From positions 858,491-922,490 of the forward strand of contig NW_020167536.1 in assembly GCF_001641265.1 (NCBI RefSeq): a DNA stretch of 64,000 nucleotides. Reading direction: 5' to 3'. The translations under genes and the position numbers were made by a program. The first letter of the stretch is position 1. Each line of letters starts with the position of its first letter. The DNA comes from Pseudogymnoascus destructans (lineage: Eukaryota > Ascomycota > Leotiomycetes > Thelebolales > Thelebolaceae). This document shows positions 51,921 to 63,128 of this stretch, in pieces. The notes beneath the pieces were generated by a model. That model was not told the DNA's origin. It did no database searches and was given only the letters and a program-made list of their open reading frames with translations.

Positions 51921-52355
51921 CTAGATAGCCGCAACTGCCGCGTTGGAGCCTAGGATACAAACGTCGCCGGGTTTGGTGCAGATATCCATGAGGGGGTTGC
52001 AGCACACCTCGCCCGAAGCGCAAGTCTTTGAACCACAGACTGGGCCAGCTGAGGCTTCAACTACTGGGTCGGTCACCGGGCAGCCTTGGACGCAGAACTC
52101 GCCGGGTTTGGTGCAAATGTTGCAGAGGGCGTTGCAGCATACCAAGCCGGCCCCACAAACAGCCATGCCCATGCCGCATTTCTGGCCGCCAACACACTCC
52201 GGAACGTTATCGATGACTTGGCAAACGCTGCCAGAAGCGCAAAGGACGACATCGCAAGAGCTGGCGCGGTCTTTGAGGACGGGGTTCGCAATGACACCGA
52301 TAGCCGCCGTCAGAAGCACTGCGGCTTTGATGCAAAGAGGATTGAAAGACATCAT
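51921..52355 (-). CDS. Small secreted cysteine-rich protein
   Basis: 144 residues, single exon. It has a signal peptide MMSFNPLCIKAAVLLTAAIG with likely cleavage near residue 23 (VIA/NP). The mature part has 18 cysteines, an even number that suggests nine disulfides. Two related modules are visible: VCGAGLVCCNALCNICTKPG at about 66-85 and TCASGEVCCNPLMDICTKPG at about 111-130, each followed by a further Cys, so the fold arose by duplication (pattern VCCN-L--ICTKPG). No enzyme motif. Proteins of this type include effectors and cell-wall or antifungal proteins; which applies here cannot be told from sequence. The region downstream is AT-richer than the gene. Confidence 0.8.
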   Translation of the reverse strand: MMSFNPLCIKAAVLLTAAIGVIANPVLKDRASSCDVVLCASGSVCQVIDNVPECVGGQKCGMGMAVCGAGLVCCNALCNICTKPGEFCVQGCPVTDPVVEASAGPVCGSKTCASGEVCCNPLMDICTKPGDVCILGSNAAVAAI

Positions 52356-54081
52356 TTTGATTGATTGAAGTGATTGGATCGTGATGGCGAGCTTGGATTC
52401 AAACCCTCAATCGTGTCAGAGGTGAAGCCGAAATATATACGAACTGGAATTACGGAGTCAAAAACCATGTCGTGCAACTGCCCTGTACACCGTTGGGATC
52501 TGGAATGTGCTGAGTGAGACGGGCATATCACCGACTCCGATGCGCACAAGGCCGAGACAGGAGCGATATAAGCTGACGACGAAGGCCAGCTTCATTGTGC
52601 TCGATGGGTTATGGGCGTTTTGATAATGGTTCAGCTCGAGTCAGATCGGGAGGTTCTTATAATTCAATTCGGCACTGGAAAAAGCAGGTCCTCAACCTAC
52701 TTAACCCACCTATAACAAGTCTACAATTATTTTCCATTTAAAAAAGGTTTTGATGCCCTCACGATGATCTGGTTATCTCCATTGGCTACCTGATGGCGAC
52801 CTGTCGACACACACGAAGTAGGCCTCGTGTTAGGACAAGATGAACGCGATGCACCGCAACTTTGATGGCCATGGATAATCTGGCGGTATAGGTGAGTGGG
52901 TGAGCAGCAAGGGTGAGCAGGATGAGCGAGGGTGGTCCCCGCCACCTTCAAGTTTCGCAGACTGGGTTTTGGATACGCTGTACCACAGCCAGGCTGGCCA
53001 TCTGTAAAACCAGGATGGGCACAGGAATGGCCTGGGAAGGCCATTTTTGAGGCAGCGAGCGAGGCGGGCGTGCATGGTGGGTCCATGATAGATATGCTGC
53101 CTACTAAATCTAAGAACTCAATAGTTATTAATGTTATTGTGAAGGTATTTAATTACCGCCCCCTACTAGTTATGTTACGTGGATCGGGAGATTATCACCC
53201 AAAATCGGCTGGGATAGCCAACGAATATCACACGGCACAAGCCCGTCCGCTACAGCGATCTACTCGTACCATTAAAAAGCCCGTTGCCCCGCTCTTACTT
53301 AAGCACGGACTAGTCGATAATCTGAACTAGTAGATCTAGGACTAAGTTATGGAAAGCTTCACCGATCGCAACCTACGTACGAACGCAGACTTGAATACTC
53401 ACTTAGTGTTACATCACTTAGTGTTACACTCCTTCACTCGAGATTGAGTGGTCGATGTAGTTTGGAGACCTGTAGCACGTCCCTCATCCTCTTTTCCAAC
53501 AGAGAGCTCGGCACCTTGGTTCTTTGATATAGGCTGGCACCAACCTCAGAAGTCGCATTTTCGAAGTGTTTCGCATATCCCCCCCATTTGGCGTTGCTAT
53601 TTTCTCGTCAGGATCGCGAATAATTGGGCCATTACGAGCGGGCGGCTTTCTCTATTGGAGATTCTGGTCGGAAGACATAATATGCTACATACATCCCTCT
53701 AGTTTTGTTGACATGAACTACTAATTCCATCGCGCCCTTTTCAAGAACCTGAAGCCAGTTTTGTACTCCATTAATCAATACTTCAGTCTGATGTCATTTC
53801 TAACATTTGTAACCTCTATCATATCCAGCCTCTTATTGGTCGTAGACGTGAGATCCCCTTAGCCCACTCTACGCAAAACAAAAGAAATAATTCACCACTG
53901 AACTTACTGAGCTTCCCTTTCTCGCTCTCGCTCCCAAACAACTTTTATCCACCGCAACACAACCCCCTTTCTCCCCCTTTCTCACACCCAAATTATACCG
54001 GTCTCCTTCACCGGCATTGTCAGACGAGGCCAACAAGCCCTGGGTTGTCGTAGGTGAACATTCTAGGACCACCAATCGTTG
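52356..54081. other. Long intergenic region, no gene assigned
   Basis: 1.7 kb. An open frame at 52932-53330 (+) has no recognised similarity. Around 53130-53340 the text is AT-rich with in-frame remnants such as YHPKSAGIANEYHTAQARPL that hint at an old transposon-derived sequence. TCACTTAGTGTTACA occurs twice near 53398-53430. The last 200 bp are the 3' flank of the ATPase gene. Confidence 0.4.
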
Positions 54082-57000
54082 TTATTGAGCTTGCTCAATC
54101 ATCTGTCCTTGCATTTCCACCTGGTGCTGCTGTTGTCCAGCGCCAGCCCGTCCCTGCTCTGCGGCCTTCTCCTGACTGGGGCTCTCGCTCATCGTCAAGA
54201 ATCGCGAGAACATATTACGCTGCAAGTCGCCACCACCAGCGGCTGCAAGCTTCGCGGCTCTGCGGCGGAAAAAGATACGCTTACCCCATTTCCAAGTCTC
54301 AATACCGGCAAAGAAGAGGATTGCTTCGATGAGCACGATGGCCCATTCCCAGCTAATGCCGGTGTGCTTGAAGACCACGTGGTTGATGACCGGGATATAG
54401 AGGACGGGGAAGACGGTGATAAACCCCGCCATAATGGCCCAGAACAGGAACTGGTTACGCCAGACATCGTGCATCCATTGGGTGAAGTACTTTTTAGATC
54501 CAGGTTGCATGCGGAAGAACGAGCGGCGCATGTTGACCATCTCCCAGGCGAGGAAAAGGGCGAACAAGGTGAGGCAAACGAAGGTTGTGGCGCGAGCGCG
54601 GAAGACGGTGTCGCACACTTCGCTGTAGGCATCGTTGCAGCCGATACCGAGGTTGCCATCACCGAAGCCGAAGAGAACAACGGAGAAGGCGGCAAGGCAG
54701 AGGGCAGCCATCCAGAGCCCGTAGACGACCATGTCGACCATGACTTCCATGGTGAAGACGCCGGTTTTAAGAGACTGCGGTGGGCGTTGCATGATGTCTG
54801 GGGCAGCAATTTCAACACCGAGACCCATATCGGGCATACCTGAAGGGTTTAGTGACAAGATTGGCATGGAAATAAATGGGTAAGCTTACCGGAAGTGATC
54901 ATAATAATCCAGAGGATTTCAACAGGCGCAAGAGGGAAAACTGAGAGGCCAGACTGGTCTTTGAAGGCAAGACCAATAAGAAGAGTACAAGCTTGTGCAA
55001 TATTCTCGGCGAGGAGATGAAGAACAAACTTCTGGATATTGTCAAACATACGTCTCCCCTCCTCAATGGCGTTGAGAATAGAAGCGAAGTTATCATCAGT
55101 TAGTACAATATCAGAAGCATCCTTTGCAACATCAGAACCAGCTTGGCCCATAGCAATGCCAACATCAGCGCGTTTGAGAGATGGCGAGTCGTTGACACCA
55201 TCACCGGTCATAGCAGCGAAGCATTTGCGGCGATGGAGCGCATCGATCATGCGGACTTTTGTTGTTGGGGAGCAACGAGCAATAACAAGAGGAAGAACAG
55301 GCAGATCATCAATCTCGTCATCGGAGAGCTTATCGAATGCACTGGCCGTCATGACCATAGAATCCACGACGTCCTTGGCAAAAGACATCATATTCTCAGG
55401 AAGAATGCCAACTTGAAGAGCAATGGCCCTTGCGGTGCCAGGATGATCACCAGTTAACATATGAACTGCGATACCAGCCCGGTGGCATTCCGCGACAGCG
55501 CCGGCTGACTCTGGTCTTGGAGGATCATACAAGCCAACAAGACCACAGAATGCTAAGTTCTCCTCGATGATCTTGCGGTCAAGTGGCGCATCCTTGTCCG
55601 CGGGAACAATATATTCCTTGCTTGCAAGAGCCAAAACACGAAGACCTTGTTTTGCAAGAGCCTCCATATTCAACAGAATTTCCTCTCTATGAGCCTCGGT
55701 CATCTTAATAAGACCCTGGTCTTTGCTCCAATGAACTTGTGTGCAAGACCCCAAGACGCGCTCAACAGCGCCCTTGGTGAAAACCATAGAATTTCCATCC
55801 TTGTGCTCGAAGATGACGGACATCTTCTTGACGTCAGAATCAAAGGGGAATTCAGCAGTTTGGGACCACTCGGGCTCATCTCCACTGGTGAAACGGTCGC
55901 GGCCCCAATCAAAACGAGACGCAAAGACTTGGATGGCGATTTCAGTCGGATCCCCGCGAGCCTTCCAGGTATTTTCACTCTTGTAGACACGAGCAAGATT
56001 GGCAAGCGATGCAACATTGAGGAAGTCCTTGAGGTGAGTGTTATCTTCGAGGAGGTCGGCAAGTGGCTTAACCTTCTCATGCTCTCCCTCTCCCTCTCCC
56101 TGGGGAACATTGGATGGGGCAAAAGTGCTGTGGCTGATATCACCAATCGATGGGTCGACGGGATTTTCGGATGTACCAACGGAGTAAGTGCCCACAGCTG
56201 GAACCCAAGCCTTCTTGGTAACCATCTTGCCCTGGGTGAGTGTACCGGTTTTATCGGAGCAAATATCGGTCACAGCACCGAGTGCCTCGAGGGAATCCAA
56301 CGTGCGAACTACAACATTACGGGAAACCATTCTCTTCGTACCAGCTGCCATAGTGATTGTTAATACCACAACCAAAGATGCAGGAATCATAGACAAGCCT
56401 GTCGCGACTGCGTAAATTATGACCTCGTTGTTGTTCGAGAAGTTATTGGCAGCCAAGACGATGATAGCGCAAACAACGGCGGTGCCGAAAAGGAGGATAG
56501 CCAGTTTGGACAGCTTCCTTTGAAGTGGAGTGCCAACAGCCGTGCCGAGGAACTTGCCAATACAATCGCCGGCAGTCAAACCCCATGCTTCAAGGTATCT
56601 GTGCGGTTTGACCTTGCCATCTTTACTGCGCCTGGGTTCACGGGTTTTCTTGTCGGTAGCCCGCAGCGCCAATGCGATAGATCCAATTTCCGTTCTCATA
56701 CCAGTCGCATAGACGATACCAGTTGCACGGCCTTTGGTAACGGTAGATGAGCTGTATGCAACGTTGAGGCGGTCACCCGGGCCAGTATCAGCGTCGAAGA
56801 TGGCCTTGGCCTCTTTTGAGACTGGGAGCGACTCTCCTGTGAGGAGAGCCTCGTCTGTCTCGAAGTTCATAGCATCGACCAATCTTTTCACCAAGTTAGC
56901 ATGAGTGCGGCTGTAATCGATCGACAATTGCATACCGGATATCCGCAGGAACGGTATCTCCAGTCTTAAGTTCGACTTTGTCACCAGGCACGAGATCACC

Positions 57001-57482
57001 AGTGGGGATAGTTTCTGTCTTGCCATCTCGAACGACCGTAGCAGTAGGGGAGCTAAGAGACCGCAGAGAGTCCATCGTTTTTTCGGCGCTGAACTCCTGG
57101 AAGAACCCGACGACGACGTTGAGGACGATGACAGCGGCGATAACGCCACCTTCGATCCAAGATTTGATAGCAAGACTCACGGCCATGGCCATGATCAGCA
57201 CCTAAGTAATTACATCAGATGGTCGACTCTTTGAAAGGGGGTTGTGGATCTCATAACTAGAATCATTGCGTTTGCAATCTGATGGACCAGGATCTTGATG
57301 GGTTGCACACCCGGTCCATCGTCGAGCTCGTTGCGTCCCCATTTCTCCGCGCGAGAGGAGATTTGGCTGCGTGCAAGACCATCTTCAAGGTTTGTCTCGA
57401 GCTGATCTCGAGTTTCGTTTATTGTCAGTGCATGTGCAAACACGACTTGCGGACCACTGTCTAGGCCCTGATCTTTAGCCAT
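54082..57482 (-). CDS. ena1: Na+/K+-exporting P-type ATPase (ENA, type IID)
   Basis: Plasma-membrane ATPase that pumps out Na+ or K+ at high salt or high pH. Exons 57482-57258, 57201-56936, 56883-54890 and 54839-54082 give 1080 residues. Order of motifs: N-terminal cation-ATPase domain (LARSQISSRAEKWGRNELDD), membrane pair AMAVSLAIKSWIEGGVIAAV, DLVPGDKVELKTGDTVPADI, FETDEALLTGESLPVSKEA, VATGLSMIPASLVVVLTITM, ICSDKTGTLTQGKM with phosphorylated Asp374, VFTKGAVERVLGSC (ATP binding), MLTGDHPGTARAIALQVG and AMTGDGVNDSPSLKRADVGI. The C-terminal six membrane helices (GMPDMGLGVEIAAPD, TWKWGKRIFFRRRAAKL) and a Gln-rich tail follow. Length and the IPASLVVVLTITMA helix are typical of ENA pumps rather than SERCA. 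Confidence 0.95.
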
Positions 57483-58490
57483 GATTGAGAGGAAACAAAC
57501 GAAGCAGACGAAATCACGCGACTAAGAACAATTGACAGTTGATGAGAGAAGTTCGTACAGCAGCAGCAACAACTGTTGTATATGTAGTCTTAAAAGGGTA
57601 CCAAAAGGAATACTTTCTCCACCAAACCTTTGGGGGTGAGTCGTAAAGATAGCCAGAAGTCGGCTTGGCTTGGTCTTGGTCAGGTCTTGGCCTGCAAAAA
57701 ATGATAACTTCGAAAAAACAAGATGCGCATATCGGCGAAAGGAAGGACCTTAGTGGAACTCTGGGTATGGCGGAGAAAGCTAGAGAGCGCATATTTTAAA
57801 ATGTGTTATCCACAATGACATCTCCGCCAACCTCTTTGGTTAATGGGGTGGCGACAGTGCGAAGAGTGGAGCAGTTAACCCAGATATATGACGACAGCCA
57901 AGTATATATTCCACAAAACTTACGCAGAGGTGCTCGCGTGCCATACCAAGGCGGCTGCACTCGGGCCTAATCACATGATGCTGTCATAATCACATGATTC
58001 TGTACGTTACCATTGGCTAACAATTGCACTGAAAGTTTTCCCTGGCGTAAAGTCCGACTCCCGGATTGGCTCGGAAGCTCTGGTGGTGTAGATCTTATGC
58101 AGCTGCCGAATTCTATCACAACTGAAGCTGAAGAGCCCTCAGGCTGCCAGGGTTTCGGGGCTTCCCCCAGGGCTTATAAGTAGGATACGTAGGCCCGTAG
58201 CATAGTGTAGTAATTCAATTTGATCTATATTTTACATACTGTATTTACTGCGAGGCTCCTGCTCCGGTGCGCCAAGAGACTGATTACGGTGATCGGGGAT
58301 TTCTTGTGAAGATATGATTAAAAAACCCACAAAAGGCAAAAGCATACAACAGTGGACGCCTAAAGGGCTAGCCACCTGCTTCATATTTCACTTATATTTT
58401 CAAGGAGATGATGGGATGCTAGGTTGAATTAATTCATCTCCCCCTTTGCGATGGCTTTGTCTTAGAAAGCAGCCTCTGCCTTGTCTTTGC
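57483..58490. promoter_or_regulatory. Upstream region of the ENA gene, then repeat boundary
   Basis: 1 kb with no gene. The proximal part is the ENA promoter; TGCCAAG/CTTGGC-type sequence occurs near 57660-57690 (GGCTTGGCTTGG). From about 58420 the text becomes repeat-like (CCCCTTTGCGATGGC, AAAGCAGCCTCTGCC) and leads into LTR E. Confidence 0.45.
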
Positions 58491-59821
58491 TGTAGTGTGA
58501 CTAGGCTAGTGGATAGTTGCAGACACTAGTGGATATTAGATAGTTAAGCTATCCATTAACTATCTAGATTATCTAGCTATCTATCAACTATCTAGACTAT
58601 CTATAAGGCACAACACCACTATATAAGTAGTGTAAGGACACAGGGCACCCAGCTCACAGCAATAGCATATCAGAGTGCAAGTCGGAGGCTAAACGGATGC
58701 TATCCTATAGGTCTACTACGAAGGATACAAAAAAGATGATGAGAGGAACCCCATTGGGTCAATCCCCTTACGTACCCGAAACGGGTCCGACTTGGTGTCA
58801 TACTGACATTCGTTGCACTCAGTTTGCTATCAAACTCAAGAGCAAACTTAGAAATCTCCTCCTCAAACCTACAAGTCACCATACATATCTTGGCTTATCA
58901 CACCAACAACAGAAGCAATACTACTGAACGATTGCTGCAAACTCTTCTACTACATCTGTTTATGCTACATACATCACAGCATATCATTTGGACACTCATT
59001 GAACAAGTTATTAAGAAAATCTCCTCCTTAAGGGGGTGGGCCAATACTACCACATGGCATATCTCTACCAACTAGAGGCCTAGGAACATGAACGATAGCT
59101 CTAGAAGCTTCTACAACCCTCTATGATTCATTACATGTCATCGCTCCTTAGTTACCCACAAGATTGGTTAAGTTATGACATAATTTGTCTATAGGGGTAC
59201 TCTGACCTTGGACCTCCTTTCACTTCCTATAGGCTAGGAACCCAAGAGATGGTTCTATGGGATTCTCTTACGTTCACTACATGATTAGCAAGCTAGTTGT
59301 GGGTCGCACTTGATTTCTAATACATTTACCAAGCCTGGTTAGTCATGGAAAGTCATGGAAAATGAGAGAACTACACTCCTTTGGCATAAATAGGATTGCC
59401 CTTTCCTTAAGAAAGGGCAAGCAGGCAATACAGTAAATCGACTATCACATACTTCCACGTCTTTTACAAGCTTCCAAGCATTCATCTTGTTACTCCTTGT
59501 TTCTGAAAAGTCAGTGAGGTGTTAACCTCTGACTTACCCCTGAGTTCCCAGACTCAACATTTGTTGCAACTTGTCTGAACCACTTCACTACATCACACAC
59601 CTGATTGCTGCGTTGTGGAATAGTCTAAGCTACAACCCTTTGGCTCTGTTTCCTAAGACAGTGTGTTGTCTTAGTAAAATCATCCCTTCCTTGGGTGGCT
59701 AGATTCTCACATCTGGTGCACCCACCATTACACTTGGCTAACCTGCCTTAACTCTCCCCACGTGACCGTAACCTCTCTGACTCAGATCCCTTCTGTCACT
59801 GAGGGCGGAGGCATCCTTACA
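58491..59821 (-). mobile_element. LTR family E, copy 1, split by LTR A
   Basis: On the plus strand it runs TGTAGTGTGACTAGG to GAGGCATCCTTACA and aligns in its core (from TGTAAGGACACAGGGCACC at 58631) with the copy at 62843-63128. The stretch 58515-58630 (repeated CTATCTAG/TTAACTATC) is missing from copy 2. A family A LTR sits inside at 58796-59732. The outer left limit is less certain than the right. Confidence 0.65.
58796..59732 (-). mobile_element. Solo LTR, family A (short subtype)
   Basis: 937 bp in reverse orientation, TGTCATACTG to CACCATTACA, flanked by perfect CTTGG duplications (58791-58795 and 59733-59737). Nearly identical to the copy at 33256-34133 except for about 60 extra bases (the AGCAAGCTAGTTGTGGG region near 59290). 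This is the cleanest evidence that family A is a genuine LTR with 5-bp target duplication. Confidence 0.92.
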
Positions 59822-60033
59822 AGTAGATCGTAGTCCCTTAGATAGAACTTCATGCTCAACTTAATATAGTATTCTTTACAATACTGTAACATGTTACTTA
59901 GAAAGCCTTTTTGTTTAATCCCCTGCCTCCTCTGTTAAGTCAACCTTATGCAAGAAACCTTCTATCATTTTAGAAGTTAGCGTTACACTTTAAGCACCAC
60001 TTCTACAAGGTGCCGGCTTACACACAAAGCAAC
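59822..60033 (+). mobile_element. LTR-B-like end and leader before gag relic
   Basis: Matches the reverse complement of about 31142-31300 (ATGCTCAACTTAATA versus GTGCTCAACTCAATA; TCCCCTGCCTCCTCTG; GAAGTTAGCGTTACA versus GAAGTCAGCGTTACA). The differences are mostly C-to-T or G-to-A. It ends at GCGTTACA near 59986, followed by a short leader to the gag ATG. The 5' part of this LTR is missing. Confidence 0.65.
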
Positions 60034-62172
60034 ATGTCTTCTGTTAAGAAGAGCAAGTCCCTAGAGCCATCAGCTCCCCTAACTACACCACCAACTGTAG
60101 TGGTGACTACTGTCACTAGTAAGCAGACTGTTAAGGTTCAGGTGCCTAAACCCTATAGAAGAACGACACAAGCTTAAGGCTTTTCTCCTTAAGTGCGACT
60201 TGTACCTTATGTTCAATTCTCATGTGTTAATAGGAGAGGCTAACTAGGTCTTGTAGGCTATCACCCTCTTGTAAGGGGCTGCCTTTAACTAGATCAAGTT
60301 CTTTGTTAATGACTACTTAGAAAAGAAGGGACCTAAGGGACAACTCTACACCCACATATCGGTCATCACTAGGGAAATCTTCAGAACCTAGAAGGGATTT
60401 AAGACCAACATTACTAAGGTGTTTGGTGACATAGACGCTAAAAGAATGGTAGAACGACACCTGCTAAAGATTCAGCAGAAGGGGTTAGTCACGCCTTACA
60501 CTACAGAGTTTCAGCAGTACATAGGATGAACTTATTAGCATGATGATGCCTTACAAGCAAGGTACTACGACAGTTTGAGGGACTCTATTAAGGACGAGAT
60601 CGCTCGTGGCATCTGTCTAGACAACCTAGAGAACCTAATCCTCACTGCTACGTTAATCAACTATCGTCACTACAAGTGCAGACTTAAGAAAGGTGGACAG
60701 AAACCCACTTGGATCTAGAAGAGACCTAAGCAGAAGAGCTATTAGCCTTAGTGTAATGGTGGGTGCACCAGATGTGAGAATCTAGCCACCCAAGGAAGGG
60801 ATGATTTTACTAAGACAACACACTGTCTTAGGAAACAGAGCCAAAGGGTTGTAGCTTAGACTATTCCACAACGCAGCAATCAGGTGTGTGATGTAGTGAA
60901 GTGGTTCAGACAAGTTGCAACAAATGTTGAGTCTGGGAACTCAGGGGTAAGTCAGAGGTTAACACCTCACTGACTTTTCAGAACAAGGAGTAACAAGATG
61001 AATGCTTGGAAGCTTGTAAAAGACGTGGAAGTATGTGATAGTCGATTTACTGTATTGCCTGCTTGCCCTTTCTTAAGGAAAGGGCAATCCTATTTATGCC
61101 AAAGGAGTGTAGTTCTCTCATTTTCCATGACTTTCCATGACTAACCAGGCTTGGTAAATGTATTAGAAATCAAGTGCGACCCACAACTAGCTGCTAATCA
61201 TGTAGTGAACGTAAGAGAATCCCATAGAACCATCTCTTGGGTTCCTAGCCTATAGGAAGTGAAAGGAGGTCCAAGGTCAGAGTACCCCTATAGACAAATT
61301 ATGTCATAACTTAACCAATCTTGTGGGTAACTAAGGAGCGATGACATGTAATGAATCATAGAGGGTTGTAGAAGCTTCTAGAGCTATCGTTCATGTTCCT
61401 AGGCCTCTAGTTGATAGAGATATGTCATGTGTAGTATTAGCCCAGTAACTAAGGAGTGATGTCATGTAATGAATCATAGAGGGTTGTAGAGATATGCTAT
61501 GTGGTCATATCAGCCCAGTAACTAAGGAGCAATGACGTGTAATAAATCATAGAGGGTTGTAGCAATCGTTGAGTAGTATTCCTCTTGTTGTTGGTGTGAC
61601 AAGCCAAAATATGTATAGTGACTTGTAGGTTTGAGGAGGAGATTTCTAAGTTTGCTCTTGAGTTTGATAGCAAACTGAGTGCAACAATATGACACTTAAG
61701 GAACGGCTCTGCTTTAATTGCAATAAGCCTGGATACATGGCTAGGGACTACAAGCAGCCAAAGAAAGGGAATGGTGGTCAGAAGTTCAGCAAACAACTAA
61801 ATGCCACTTAGCAAGGCCAAGCGGGCTACAACTCTTAGAGTGGACAGTTAAATGCCACGTCTAAAGGCAAGGAAGTCTAGGAGGTCACTACTGAAGACGT
61901 TAAGGAGTTCGACACCTCAAACGGCAAGGACAAGGAAGACGAACCCTTGTCTAATGATGAACTCACGTCAAAGCAAGCAGAAGAGCTAAAACGCTTTAAA
62001 GAAAGTGCAAGCAAAACGGTATTTAAGGACCAGCTACCTAGGGTGATGAGATGCCTTAGGTAAAGCATGCTTGAAAGCAGGGATTAGGGCATCCCTATGC
62101 TGGAACCGCTAAAATATTAGCAAGGCACAGAACAAGGCTAGGAGGTTACGGTCCATAAAATGAGATGCCGAC
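60034..62172 (+). pseudogene. RIP-mutated retrotransposon gag with inserted solo LTR
   Basis: Starts MSSVKKSKSLEPSAPLTTPP. Part 1 (60034-60751) is a Retrotrans_gag domain: KLKAFLLKCDLYLMFN, FFVNDYLEKKGPKGQLYTHI, ITKVFGDIDAKRMVERHLLK and QARYYDSLRDSIKDEIARGI, broken by many TAG/TAA codons where Trp or Gln are expected. Part 2 (from 61695) has the knuckle CFNCNKPGYMARDYK, in which the zinc-binding His and third Cys have become Tyr, then an acidic tail (ELTSKQAEELKRFKESASK). All these changes are CpA-to-TpA on one strand or the other. Taking out the LTR and one duplication joins the two parts in frame. No protease, RT or integrase follows. Confidence 0.85.
60752..61694 (+). mobile_element. Solo LTR, family A (triple-repeat subtype)
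   Basis: 943 bp, TGTAATGGTGGGTGC to ATATGACA, flanked by CTTAG (60747-60751) and CTTAA (61695-61699), a 5-bp duplication with one G-to-A change. It contains the three 44-bp blocks (near 61331, 61446 and 61519) and the hairpin TTGCCCTTTC/GAAAGGGCAA at 61063-61087. Eight or so bases are missing just before its end compared with the copy at 29583. Confidence 0.9.
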
Positions 62173-62309
62173 TGTCATACTGACATTTGTTGCACTCAGT
62201 TTGCTATCAAACTCAAGAGCAAACTTAGAAATCTCCTCCTCAAACCTACAAGTCACTATACATATTTTGGCTTGTCACACCAACAACAAGAGCAATACTA
62301 CTCAACGAT
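62173..62309 (-). mobile_element. LTR A terminal fragment
   Basis: 137 bp matching the 3' end of family A in reverse orientation (TGTCATACTGACATT to CTACTCAACGAT). The rest of the LTR is missing; sequence then changes to GCCCCACTAGCCC. A truncated insertion or recombination product. Confidence 0.85.
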
Positions 62310-62842
62310 AGCCCCACTAGCCCTATAACCATGATGTTACGTTACAGTAGCCATAACATGAGCCTCCTGTTCCGAAGATGCTGCTGCTTTCTATTTAGAC
62401 TTAAGATGCTCTTCTTCTTTACGAAGCTTTTCCTAATTAGGAGGAGAAGGGGTGTAAGCATCGCATTTGGAATTACTATGAGTACATTCACTACAACGAT
62501 GATGACTATGAACGATGATACAAGATCGCTTGCTATGAAGACACTTAGAACATAGTGACATTAGGTTGCTGTTCTTTTCGATGCAGTCTGTAAGAAGATT
62601 TCGTTCTTTGATTTTTGTGTGTCTCTTAGAAGACATAATAGCAGCGCACCTACTTGGCAATTAAGTAGGCATCACCCTACTTAAGTAATTAGCAGTTTCC
62701 TTAATTAGCAAGACCTATAGGACTAGGTCTTTAGGAGGGAGACCTAGTGTTACAGCTATGGAACGTAATGTCATAGTTATAGAGCTAGCAGGGCTAGGCT
62801 CTAGTAACATGACTCATAGTCACAAGGCTAGTAGGGCTAGGC
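62310..62842 (-). pseudogene. Transposon-linked Cys-cluster ORF remnant
   Basis: The minus-strand frame 62660-62433 reads MPSRCAAIMSSKRHTKIKER, then CSKCLHSKRSC and CSECTHSNSKC, two CxxC...C clusters resembling the small Zn-cluster ORFs that accompany some fungal retroelements. After a TAG the same frame continues EKLRKEEEHLKSK, a further TAG, then KAAASSEQEAHVMATVT, a coiled tail. Stops are again TAG where Gln is likely. 62700-62842 is repetitive (GGGCTAGGCT, CTAGTAGGGC). Element identity unknown. Confidence 0.5.
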
Positions 62843-63128
62843 TATAGCATGACCTAGCTAGTGGATAGTTTGTAAGGACACAGGGCACCCAGCTCACAGT
62901 AATAGCATATGAGAGTGCGAGTCAGAGGCTAAACGGATGCTATCCTATAGGTCTACTATGAAGGATACAAAAAAGATGATGGGGGAACCCCATGAGTCGA
63001 TTTTCTCAAGTATCCGAAACCCATCCGACTCGGTTCCAACTCGGTTAGCCCACCCAAATGATCACACGTGACCCTGCGGCTACCCGGAGTCTACTCCCTA
63101 GAATGAGAGACGAGAAGGCATCCTTACA
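62843..63128 (-). mobile_element. LTR family E, copy 2
   Basis: Core 62871-63128 has ends TGTAAGGA...TCCTTACA. On the minus strand it is preceded by a purine-rich CTCAGGAGGGGGTAG (63143-63129), the layout of a polypurine tract followed by a 3' LTR. This predicts that its internal domain lies to the right, on the minus strand. A short extra piece (62843-62870) aligns with copy 1 beyond the TCCTTACA. Confidence 0.65.

Noticed and set aside
53448..53702. 84-codon plus-strand frame in the sequence before the ENA gene
   Set aside because: No start context, intron or motif support; left as unassigned intergenic sequence.
54079..54843. 254-codon plus-strand frame opposite the ENA ATPase
   Set aside because: Antisense of a clear ATPase exon.
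60034..62172. Alternative genetic code or TAG readthrough explaining the many TAG codons in gag
   Set aside because: Host genes in the window stop normally at TAG (for example mrps16 and mccB), and the same relic shows His-to-Tyr and Cys-to-Tyr changes in CpA context; mutation explains all of them.
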